Shown here: piece after piece, positions 53,989-60,727 of the stretch
How positions within the stretch are numbered: the first letter of the stretch is position 1
Layout: each line of letters opens with the position of its first letter
Source of the DNA: Prevotella sp. oral taxon 376
GTDB taxonomy: Bacteria > Bacteroidota > Bacteroidia > Bacteroidales > Bacteroidaceae
Direction of reading: 5' to 3'
Length of the DNA stretch: 64,000 nt
NCBI RefSeq assembly: GCF_003043945.1
Contig: NZ_PYXG01000001.1
Span: forward strand, 1,842,501 to 1,906,500
Notes under the pieces: model-generated
What the model was told of the DNA's origin: nothing
Seen by the model: only the letters and a program-made list of their open reading frames with translations
Databases searched by the model: none
Translations under genes and position numbers: made by a program

Positions 53989-55332
53989 ATGATAGACTCG
54001 TCTGCGTTTCAAGGAAAAACGGCAGCTTACTATACATTGGGATGCAAGCTCAATTTCTCGGAGACATCCACATTTGGCAAAATGCTCTCGGATATGGGGG
54101 TGCATGCGGTTGGCAAAGGGGAAAGGGCAGATATATGCTTGATCAACACATGCTCGGTAACAGAAGTTGCTGATCGCAAGTGCCGGCAGGCCATCCGGCG
54201 GATGGTCAAGGAAAATCCGGGAGCATTTGTTGTCGTAACAGGGTGCTATGCGCAGTTGGAATCAGGCAAGCTTGCCGCAATCGATGGTGTAGATCTGGTC
54301 CTTGGAAGTAATGAGAAGGCAAACCTGATACAGTATCTTTCCGATGCCTGGACTTCGGGAAAGCGCGACAATGGGCATCTTCATCGTTTTCACTCCGTGA
54401 AGACCAAGGACATCCAGACTTTTCAGCCCTCTTGCTCTCGTGGAAACAGAACCCGTTATTTCCTGAAGGTTCAGGATGGGTGCAGTTATTTCTGTACTTA
54501 CTGCACGATACCCTATGCGCGGGGTTTCTCGCGAAATCCATCTATCGCGTCTTTGGTGGAGCAGACTGAACAGGCCGCCCGGGAGGGTGGAAAGGAAGTG
54601 GTTCTTACGGGTGTGAACATCGGCGACTTCGGCAAGACCACGCATGAAAGCTTTGTAGATCTCGTAAAAGCGTTGGACAAGGTTGAGGGCATCGAGCGTT
54701 TTCGTATCTCCAGTTTGGAACCAGACCTGCTGGACGACGAGTTGATAGACTACTGTGCCCATAGCCGTGCTTTCATGCCGCACTTTCATATACCCTTGCA
54801 GAGTGGGTCGAACCATGTCCTGAAGCTCATGCATCGCCGTTATGACGCGGCGTTGTTTGCGCATAAGATTCACTTGATCAGACAGCTGATGCCCGACGCT
54901 TTCATAGGAGTCGATGTCATGGTAGGATGCAGGGGTGAGCATCAGGAGCACTTCGAGGAGTGTTATGAGTTTCTGAAAGGATTGGATGTAACCCAGTTGC
55001 ATGTGTTTCCATATTCTGAGCGGCCGGGCACATCGGCCCTCTCCATCCCCTATGTGGTCAGTGATCAAGACAAGAAAATGCGCTCACATCGCCTTCTCGA
55101 ATTGAGCGATGAGAAAACGCATGCTTTCTATGCCGCCCATATCGGCCAGGAGGCGGAGGTGCTTTTTGAGAAAGCGTCAAGAGGAAAAGCCATGCACGGT
55201 TTTACGAAAAACTATATCCGCGTGGAACTGCCACCGCGAGAAGCTCGTGGGGAATTCGATAATCAGTTGGTTACGGTGCGTCTTGGGGACTTCAATCACG
55301 ACAGGACGGCCTTGAAAGTGCTATTGCAATGA
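53989..55332 (+). CDS. mtaB: tRNA t6A37 methylthiotransferase MtaB
   Basis: A 447-aa radical SAM methylthiotransferase that converts t6A37 to ms2t6A37. The N-terminal UPF0004 domain has TLGCKLNFSET, NTCSVTEVADRKCRQAIRRM and VTGCYAQ (three cluster Cys). The radical SAM CxxxCxxC is in DGCSYFCTYCTIPYARG. A C-terminal TRAM-like segment is present. The LGCKLN and CTIPYARG variants favour MtaB over MiaB. The substrate modification t6A is made with the help of TsaC (33959). Confidence 0.93.
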   Translation: MIDSSAFQGKTAAYYTLGCKLNFSETSTFGKMLSDMGVHAVGKGERADICLINTCSVTEVADRKCRQAIRRMVKENPGAFVVVTGCYAQLESGKLAAIDGVDLVLGSNEKANLIQYLSDAWTSGKRDNGHLHRFHSVKTKDIQTFQPSCSRGNRTRYFLKVQDGCSYFCTYCTIPYARGFSRNPSIASLVEQTEQAAREGGKEVVLTGVNIGDFGKTTHESFVDLVKALDKVEGIERFRISSLEPDLLDDELIDYCAHSRAFMPHFHIPLQSGSNHVLKLMHRRYDAALFAHKIHLIRQLMPDAFIGVDVMVGCRGEHQEHFEECYEFLKGLDVTQLHVFPYSERPGTSALSIPYVVSDQDKKMRSHRLLELSDEKTHAFYAAHIGQEAEVLFEKASRGKAMHGFTKNYIRVELPPREARGEFDNQLVTVRLGDFNHDRTALKVLLQ

Positions 55333-56351
55333 AAGTGGCAATCGTTATATTGAATTGGAACGGGCAGAAGATGCTGGCCGGATATCTTGCCACCGTGCTC
55401 GAGTATTCTCGTGATGAGGCCACGGTTATCGTGGCGGACAATGCTTCTACAGACGGTTCCATGAATTTCTTGAGGGAGCATTTCCCCGAAGTGCCGACGA
55501 TTCAGCTTGATCAAAACTATGGTTTTGCCGAGGGTTATAACAAGGCGCTCGCCCAAGTGGAGGCAGAGTATTATCTGCTTCTGAATTCAGATATAGAGGT
55601 TACCCACCATTGGCTGACCCCACTTCTGGAGTTTATGGACAGCCATCCCGAGGTTGCCGCATGCCAGCCCAAGCTTCTCTCCATGGACGACAGAGATCGT
55701 TTTGAGTATGCCGGAGCAAGCGGAGGGTTCCTTGACAGGCTGGGCTATCCGTTCTGTCGAGGCCGTGTTTTCGATACCGTAGAACCTGATGATGGGCAAT
55801 ATAATTATTGCACGGAGATCATGTGGGCCACCGGAGCCTGTCTGCTGATTCGCGGCAAGGATTACTGGAGTGTCGGGGGACTGGACGGAAGATTCTTCGC
55901 CCATAACGAGGAGATAGATCTCTGTTGGCGTCTGCGCCTTTTGGGCCGGAAGATTTATTGCGTTCCGGAGAGTGAGGTTTACCATGTCGGAGGGGGAACA
56001 TTGCCTAAGGGAAACCCGATGAAGACATTCCTGAACTTTCGCAACAATCTTACGATGCTTTACAAGAACCTTCCCGATGCAGACCTTCACCCCGTGATGC
56101 GCTGGCGCTGGTTCCTGGATTATCTGGCAGCCTTCGAGACGCTTGTCGTGAATCGTAATTTCTCTGACTTCAAGGCCATATTCAAGGCAAGGCGGGCGTT
56201 CAAGAGATGGTTGCCCGACTTTAAGGCTGACAGGGAGCGCATTCAGCAAACCAAGGTGTCGGGAGATATTCAGGACCGAAAGCCTTACAGCATTCTCTGG
56301 CAATATTATTGGAAGAAACACAGGAGGTTTTCTGATTTGGATACCCAATGA
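55329..56351 (+). CDS. Glycosyltransferase family 2 protein
   Basis: A 340-aa GT-A fold glycosyltransferase. It starts MKVAIVILNWNGQKML, with VADNASTDGS for nucleotide binding, the metal-binding LLLNSDIEV and the acceptor-side EEIDLCWRLRLLGRK. The ATG overlaps the mtaB stop (ATGA), so translation is coupled, though the functions differ. The acceptor, probably a rhamnose-type or other surface glycan, is not determined. Confidence 0.88.
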   Translation: MKVAIVILNWNGQKMLAGYLATVLEYSRDEATVIVADNASTDGSMNFLREHFPEVPTIQLDQNYGFAEGYNKALAQVEAEYYLLLNSDIEVTHHWLTPLLEFMDSHPEVAACQPKLLSMDDRDRFEYAGASGGFLDRLGYPFCRGRVFDTVEPDDGQYNYCTEIMWATGACLLIRGKDYWSVGGLDGRFFAHNEEIDLCWRLRLLGRKIYCVPESEVYHVGGGTLPKGNPMKTFLNFRNNLTMLYKNLPDADLHPVMRWRWFLDYLAAFETLVVNRNFSDFKAIFKARRAFKRWLPDFKADRERIQQTKVSGDIQDRKPYSILWQYYWKKHRRFSDLDTQ

Positions 56352-56434
56352 AGCCTGATTTCCGGGTGGTCTATGCAATATTCCCGGACGGGAACGGTTA
56401 TATATGAGTAATTAAATTCAATTAAGACAGACAA

Positions 56435-56884
56435 ATGAAAAAAGTGATTTTATTCGCAGTAGCTTGTGCATTGCTCGCTGCGTGTGGAAATGGAAAGACC
56501 GCGGGAAATGCGGAGGGTGTTGATTCTTTGGACTCTGTGGCCGCAGATTCGGCTGTTTATACAGGTGTGCTTCCTGCCGCTGATGTTTTCGGCATCCGCT
56601 ATCGCCTTGCCGTAGCACAGGATTCGACAAATGGATTCAGCCTTGCGGAAGAATATCTGAAGTCTGAAAACGAGGTCGGCGCGACCTTTTCCTACACGGG
56701 AACGGCCGAAATTTTGAAGGGTAAGGGCGAGCCGGGGAAAACCTACTATATGCTGAAGACAGGAGACAAGGACAATGTTTACAACTTCCTCGTGCTCAAC
56801 GATTCCACCTTGCGCATGGTTTCTGACGACCTGAAGGAGGCTGCTGGCACTGCCTTGAACTATGATTTGAAACTCCAGAAGTAA
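56435..56884 (+). CDS. NlpE-like small lipoprotein
   Basis: A 149-aa exported lipoprotein; the lipobox is LLAACGNGK with Cys17. After a Asp/Ala/Ser linker the segment YTGVLPAADVFGIRYRLAV aligns with the NlpE N-terminal domain, where the canonical GVLPCADCEGI holds a CxxC pair. Both Cys are replaced here (AADV). The rest is a small beta barrel (FSYTGTAEILKGKG, YMLKTGDKDNVYNFLVL). A sensor or structural role at the envelope is inferred. Confidence 0.75.
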   Translation: MKKVILFAVACALLAACGNGKTAGNAEGVDSLDSVAADSAVYTGVLPAADVFGIRYRLAVAQDSTNGFSLAEEYLKSENEVGATFSYTGTAEILKGKGEPGKTYYMLKTGDKDNVYNFLVLNDSTLRMVSDDLKEAAGTALNYDLKLQK

Positions 56885-56894
56885 GTTTGGAGAT

Positions 56895-56958
56895 ACAGGC
56901 CCATTATCGCCTGAGGCATGGATAATTGCCCGGAAGAATGGCGATAACCCATGCCTGT
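56895..56958. other. Hairpin with an alternative pairing after the NlpE-like gene
   Basis: ACAGGC/GCCTGT (56895-56900/56953-56958) and TTATCGCC/GGCGATAA (56904-56911/56940-56947) make a nested stem. AGGCATGG (56914-56921) could instead pair with CCATGCCT (56949-56956), giving a pseudoknot. Confidence 0.45.
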
Positions 56959-56982
56959 CGGGAAGAAAGCGGCAAAGAGAAT

Positions 56983-57048
56983 GACAAAATCGGCGAGATT
57001 GTGGGACGAAATCGCCGAAATTGAGCGACGAATTCGCCGATTTTGTCA
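56983..57048. repeat. 22-bp-pitch palindrome array, family A copy 5
   Basis: Three 22-bp units at 56983-57004, 57005-57026 and 57027-57048. The outer halves extend into a perfect 25-bp inverted repeat (56972-56996 with 57034-57058), so this copy can form one long hairpin. It lies between two co-directional lipoprotein genes, about 590 bp from the transposase gene. Confidence 0.85.
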
Positions 57049-57129
57049 TTCTCTTTGCTGTCATTTATCCCGCCTGCGGTCATCCGCGTTCGTTTGTATG
57101 GCAGGTGGAATCCAATGGATTTAGTATTC

Positions 57130-57492
57130 ATGAAGAAGATTGCGTTCCTACTTTTCATTCTTGTCGGTTGTTCTGAACCCCACGGGACGATTCGGCCGCA
57201 CGACCTCTATGGCGACTGGCAGAGCGTGAGCCGTCGCCCGCTGAACATGTCGGCGACGCTTTCCTTTACCGATTCCGATGCCTGTTACGACCCGGCCATA
57301 GGCGACACGATCCTGTGCTTTCAGTCTTTCAAGGTCGTAGGCGATACCCTCGTGCTCGACTATCAGGGCGTCCGCACCTATCGTTGCCTCCTCCGGGAGC
57401 TGCACGACAGCGTTCTGGTGATTCAGGGACTTCCCTGGCGTGAGCGTCCTGAGAAGTTTATCCGTGTGCCAGTCCATTCTCCCATGGATTGA
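57130..57492 (+). CDS. Hypothetical lipoprotein (120 aa)
   Basis: The signal peptide MKKIAFLLFILVGC ends in a lipobox with Cys14. The mature region looks like a small beta barrel (IRPHDLYGDWQSVSRR, ATLSFTDSDACYDP, FKVVGDTLVLDYQG), reminiscent of lipocalin-like/DUF domain proteins but not identified. The start at 57130 is preferred over ATGs further upstream, which lie in or near the family A array. The transposase locus begins 27 bp after it. Confidence 0.65.
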   Translation: MKKIAFLLFILVGCSEPHGTIRPHDLYGDWQSVSRRPLNMSATLSFTDSDACYDPAIGDTILCFQSFKVVGDTLVLDYQGVRTYRCLLRELHDSVLVIQGLPWRERPEKFIRVPVHSPMD

Positions 57493-57518
57493 CCGCACGG
57501 CCTCTTCTATGGCGATAA

Positions 57519-57607
57519 AGGCTGAAAGCCTGACAATATACAGACGGAGGTGGAGCGAAGCGGAACCTCCGTGAAAGAAACCAACAGGATAGGAACTCTG
57601 AAAGAGT
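57519..57607 (+). repeat. Left flanking hairpin block of the transposase
   Basis: Three stems: AGGCT-GAA-AGCCT (57519-57531), CGGAGGT...ACCTCCG (57545-57571, with an inner GC-GAA-GC) and ACTCT-GAA-AGAGT (57595-57607). Its sequence matches the reverse complement of the right block. Confidence 0.7.
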
Positions 57608-57640
57608 GGAATTTTTATCTCCTGAATATGACAAACAGCC

Positions 57641-58096
57641 ATGGCCGGCACGCTAACTAAAATCGACATCCACCTTATTTTTCATGTAAGTAGCACGAGC
57701 ATTACAGTCCGTCCGGATGATCTCCCCACCTTGTCTCGTTACATTGCCGGCATCATCCGACATCTGGATGGGATACCCATTGAAATTGGAGGCATGCCCG
57801 ATCACCTCCATGTCTTGACCTCGTTGCCGAAGACCATGAGTTTGTCGAATTTCGTTCGTTCCATCAAAGCCAACAGCAGCCGATGGCTTCGGCGGGCAGA
57901 TATCCGTTATGCGGCTTTCTCTTGGCAAAGGGGATATGGTGCCTTTTCTGTCAGTCCGTCTGTTCTGGAGCGGACGGCCCTGTATATCCGCAATCAGTCT
58001 CGCCACCACCAGAAGCGTTCTTTCCGTGAAGAATACAAGGCTTTCCTGAGCGCTTATGGGGTAGAGTATGACAAATTGTTTGCCTTTTCGGATTAG
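57641..58096 (+). CDS. IS200/IS605-type Y1 (HUH) transposase, RAYT-like
   Basis: A 151-aa single-domain transposase of the Y1 family (PF01797), cleaving single-stranded DNA with a tyrosine. The HUH motif is His55 and His57 in GGMPDHLHVLTSL. The catalytic Tyr115 is in TALYIRNQSRHHQKRSF. The segment SWQRGYGAFSVSPS is characteristic of the compact Bacteroidetes/Planctomycetes type. Nothing is truncated. No tnpB accompanies it. The inverted hairpin flanks favour a REP-associated transposase. Confidence 0.88.
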   Translation: MAGTLTKIDIHLIFHVSSTSITVRPDDLPTLSRYIAGIIRHLDGIPIEIGGMPDHLHVLTSLPKTMSLSNFVRSIKANSSRWLRRADIRYAAFSWQRGYGAFSVSPSVLERTALYIRNQSRHHQKRSFREEYKAFLSAYGVEYDKLFAFSD

Positions 58097-58143
58097 GTGT
58101 TTTTGAGTATTGGGTTCCCCCATCGTTCCCGATGAGCTTTTCC

Positions 58144-58233
58144 ACCCCTTCGGGGTTCATCTTTTTATTACCGTTTGAGCAGGGGTTCCGCTTTGCTCCA
58201 CCACCTGTCTGCGCGTTTTCAGGCCTTCGGCCT
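58144..58233 (-). repeat. Right flanking hairpin block of the transposase
   Basis: Inverted copy of the left block: ACCCC-TTC-GGGGT (58144-58156), an AGGGGT...ACCACCT stem (58181-58206) and AGGCC-TTC-GGCCT (58221-58233). Stem sequences differ from the left block but pairing and loop are kept. Confidence 0.7.
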
Positions 58234-58468
58234 TTTGGGTGCAGGCGCTCGAAAATACAAGAGCTGATGTAGGCCGTTTGGCATGTTTTTATTATTTTTG
58301 TAGCCATAAGTAGTGAATGATGAAAACAGCGGCACATGAAATCGAAAAATACAGCCCTGATGGATACGACGCGGGGGATGCCTATCGTCGGGAGGAATCG
58401 ACCTTGATGTCCGACATTAGAAAATAAATGCTATATTTGCAGTGATAATAACTAAAATTGGAGGTAAT
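58234..58468. other. Gap between the transposase locus and a lipoprotein gene
   Basis: No convincing gene. A 36-codon reading frame (58317-58427) has no recognisable motif. A -7 element TATATTTG (58432-58439) probably serves the next gene, which also has a GGAGG ribosome-binding site at 58460-58464. Confidence 0.4.
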
Positions 58469-58951
58469 ATGAAAAAGCAGTCATTGCCATTGTGGGCGAT
58501 TCTCCTCTGTCTTGCCCTCACGGCTTGCAAGGAAAACTATTCCAACGGAGAGAAAGTGGGGAACCTTGTGGAGTTTACCCGGAAGGGCGTAATCTGGGAC
58601 TCATGGGAAGGGCGGTTAAACCTAACGCAGACGGGTATGAATACGAGTGGTGAGCCTTTCAGCTTTTCTTTCGACCGCGACCGGCATGATCAGGACTCAC
58701 TCATTGCCCTGATGAAGCAGGCTCAAATAGAAGGATGGAAGTTGAAAATCAGGTATCATGAGGTATGGGGACTCAAGAATGTCTTGCAAAATCGCGGCGA
58801 GACGGATTACTTCGTGGATGATGTCCGTGTGCTTGACAGGAACTTTGCCAATCCCCTGAAGCATGTTTCGCCGGGGCGGACGCAGGCTCGGGTGGTCGAC
58901 ACGGTGTATGTGGTGATTGATAAAAGCGAAATCCGGAACCGGAAAAAATGA
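58469..58951 (+). CDS. Conserved Bacteroidetes lipoprotein of unknown function
   Basis: The start at 58469 (MKKQSLPLW) has a GGAGG 4 bases upstream. The signal peptide ends with the lipobox CLALTAC, Cys20. The mature part contains YSNGEKVGNLVEFTRKG, IWDSWEGRLNLTQTGMNT and GETDYFVDDVRVLDRNF. This pattern recurs in Bacteroidetes lipoproteins that are sometimes mislabelled 6-phosphogluconate dehydrogenase; no dehydrogenase motif is present. 160 aa in total. A VOC protein gene follows after 20 bp. Confidence 0.8.
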   Translation: MKKQSLPLWAILLCLALTACKENYSNGEKVGNLVEFTRKGVIWDSWEGRLNLTQTGMNTSGEPFSFSFDRDRHDQDSLIALMKQAQIEGWKLKIRYHEVWGLKNVLQNRGETDYFVDDVRVLDRNFANPLKHVSPGRTQARVVDTVYVVIDKSEIRNRKK

Positions 58952-58971
58952 TTTCCCCTTGAAGCATTGAT

Positions 58972-59346
58972 ATGAAAATTCATCATATTGACCATTTGGT
59001 CATTACCACGCAGAACCTTAATCGCTGTCTTGCGTTCTATGTGGGCGTGCTCGGAATGGAGCATCGGGAGCGGCAGGGGCACCATAGTCTCCATTTCGGG
59101 GACTGTAAGATCAGCGTCCATACACGAAAGGGGGAGTATCTGCCGGCGGCTGGAAACCCTCAGTATGGCAGTCAGGACTTCTGCTTGATAGTCGATGATA
59201 TAGAGGCGGCAAGGGCAGAATTGGAAAGCCGGGAATATCCCATAGAGGCGGGAATCGTCGTGCGTAATGGGGCTGAAGGCGAGATTCGGAGCCTGTATCT
59301 CTATGATCCCGACGGCAATCTGGTGGAGTTAAGCCAGTACGAATAG
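58972..59346 (+). CDS. VOC family protein (glyoxalase/dioxygenase fold)
   Basis: A 124-aa protein with two beta-alpha-beta-beta-beta repeats. Metal-ligand candidates are His5/His8 in HHIDHLVITT and Glu in GNLVELSQYE, with the middle SQDFCLIVDD. The fold is clear, but members range from lactoylglutathione lyase to resistance proteins, so no reaction is assigned. It follows the lipoprotein gene after 20 bp. Confidence 0.82.
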   Translation: MKIHHIDHLVITTQNLNRCLAFYVGVLGMEHRERQGHHSLHFGDCKISVHTRKGEYLPAAGNPQYGSQDFCLIVDDIEAARAELESREYPIEAGIVVRNGAEGEIRSLYLYDPDGNLVELSQYE

Positions 59347-59392
59347 GTTTGGTTTACTGTTGAAAAGCAGGCTTCATTTCCTGTAAAGCATG

Positions 59393-59434
59393 AAAAATCT
59401 GAAGGTCGGGGTGCTTAGCCCTTTTCCTTCAGAT
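59393..59434 (-). terminator. Hairpin between VOC and reductase genes
   Basis: ATCTGAAGG (59397-59405) pairs with CCTTCAGAT (59426-59434), with GGG/CCC inside. On the minus strand TTTTTC follows, so it mainly terminates the reductase transcript. Confidence 0.6.
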
Positions 59435-59487
59435 ATTAGATAAGCGTCGGAGCTTTGACAAACTGTCTGTGTGTTCCTGCTAAATTC

Positions 59488-60141
59488 TTAGTATCCAATC
59501 GTAAAGCGTTCCTTGTGATGCTCGCTTTTCTCGAGCTCGTCGACCATTGCGACGGCGTAGTCCTGCACGCTGATGTGGCTCGTTCCGGTCTTCGCGTCGA
59601 TAATCAGGTCGTCCTTTCCTAAGCGGAATTGCCCTGTGCGCTCGCCCTTCTCGTCGAAAGCACCCGCGGGAGAGAAGAATACCCAGTCGATGTCTTGCTC
59701 ATTTGCTAAGGTGTTGAGGTAGAAGTCGCCGAGCGGACGAACGCCGTCCATGATCTCTGCGGGTATCGCCCCGGAGTCTACGACGCGAAGGCCGGGTTTG
59801 ACAAAAAGTGTCCCCGCGCCGCCGACAATCAGCAGTCGACCGACACCAGACTTCTTGGCAGCCTCAAGAATCTTGGGGTAATTGCTCTCTATCAGCTTCT
59901 TAATATCCGGATTCGTCCAGCCAGGATTGTAGGCGGAGATGATAGCATCTTTGCCCGTCGCGAGTCTTGCGATAGCATCTACATTGGCTACATCCTCCTT
60001 GACGATCGTTAAATTCTCGTTTTGGGATAACTTTTCGGGGTTGCGTACAATGGCTGTAACCTTATGACCGCGGGCAATTAGCTCGTTCAGGATTGCTGAA
60101 CCCACGAATCCTGTGGCTCCGATTAAGACGACATTCTTCAT
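59488..60141 (-). CDS. NAD(P)H-binding atypical SDR protein
   Basis: A 217-aa Rossmann-fold protein, with VLIGATGFVGSAIL (residues 4-17) as the dinucleotide loop and GRLLIVGGAGTLFV in the middle. The SDR catalytic YxxxK is not seen, so it belongs to the atypical NmrA/NAD(P)-binding group. It is divergent from an HxlR regulator, a frequent pairing in redox or electrophile response, and is probably the regulated target. Confidence 0.85.
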   Translation of the reverse strand: MKNVVLIGATGFVGSAILNELIARGHKVTAIVRNPEKLSQNENLTIVKEDVANVDAIARLATGKDAIISAYNPGWTNPDIKKLIESNYPKILEAAKKSGVGRLLIVGGAGTLFVKPGLRVVDSGAIPAEIMDGVRPLGDFYLNTLANEQDIDWVFFSPAGAFDEKGERTGQFRLGKDDLIIDAKTGTSHISVQDYAVAMVDELEKSEHHKERFTIGY

Positions 60142-60184
60142 TTTTACTTCCTTTCTTTTTAATGAATTACTTTCTTTAACGCTG

Positions 60185-60215
60185 CAAAGATAGTCAATCT
60201 TTTTGGATTCCGCAA
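60185..60215 (-). promoter_or_regulatory. Promoter of the NAD(P)H-binding protein gene
   Basis: On the minus strand TTG (60213-60215) and TATCTTTG (60185-60192) are 20 bp apart. A perfect inverted repeat lies immediately upstream. Confidence 0.65.
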
Positions 60216-60217
60216 GA

Positions 60218-60243
60218 GGTTACGCTAAGGTAACGCTGTTACC
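60218..60243. promoter_or_regulatory. Candidate HxlR operator
   Basis: GGTAAC-GCT-GTTACC (60229-60243) is a perfect 6-3-6 inverted repeat. GGTTAC at 60218-60223 adds a second half-site. It adjoins the reductase -33 element in the divergent HxlR/reductase region. Confidence 0.5.
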
Positions 60244-60356
60244 AAAAGGTGGAAATTGGATGGTTGTTGGGACCTCCGGAATCAACTTTAACTATCATTA
60301 ACTTCATGCATGTAGGTTATCTGGTATCTATTTTATACTTTTGCCTGAAACAGAAT

Positions 60357-60719
60357 ATGATGGTAGACGATACGATTCCTGGCGATTATTTGGCTTGCCC
60401 GATACGGCAGGTCATAAGCAAGTTTGGCGACAAGTGGTCTTTAGTGGTGCTTTATTCCATCTATAACGCACAAAACAGCGCCCTGCGATACCGTGATATC
60501 AAGAGCGCAATGTGGGATTGTTCGCCCAAGATGCTGTCGGCGACGCTGAAAAACCTCGAGCGGATAGGCCTCATCAGTCGCGTGGCTTATCCGGAGGTGC
60601 CGCCACGGGTGGAGTATTCCCTTACAGGACGGGGCAAAAGTCTAATGCCCAACATCCTTAGTTTGATAGACTGGGCCAAGCGGAACTTTGATATTACTCC
60701 CATAAGAGTAACCGAATAG
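60357..60719 (+). CDS. HxlR family transcriptional regulator
   Basis: A 120-aa winged-helix regulator. The HxlR pattern is CPIRQVISKFGDKWSLVVLY, followed by the recognition region RYRDIKSAMWDCSPKMLSATLKNLERIGLI and the wing RVEYSLTGRGKSLM. The N-terminal Cys of CPIRQ is the redox-sensing position in some family members. ATG 60357 or 60360 follows TACTTTTG (60336-60343), so upstream ATGs are unlikely. Divergent from the NAD(P)H-binding protein gene. Confidence 0.88.
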   Translation: MMVDDTIPGDYLACPIRQVISKFGDKWSLVVLYSIYNAQNSALRYRDIKSAMWDCSPKMLSATLKNLERIGLISRVAYPEVPPRVEYSLTGRGKSLMPNILSLIDWAKRNFDITPIRVTE

Positions 60720-60727
60720 CCGGGGCG

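Larger units (their letters stand above)
57519..58233 (+). mobile_element. IS200-like/RAYT transposase locus with inverted flanks
   Basis: A single transposase gene (57641-58096) is flanked by two inverted, homologous blocks of about 90 bp, each with three short hairpins. I see no target-site duplication, as expected for Y1 transposases. It could be a RAYT with its REP pair or a small IS200/IS605-type element; exact ends cannot be fixed from one copy. Confidence 0.6.

Noticed and set aside
58317-58427. 36-codon reading frame after the transposase locus
   Set aside because: No recognisable motif, weak promoter (TATTTTTG without a -33) and no ribosome-binding site; could be a remnant.
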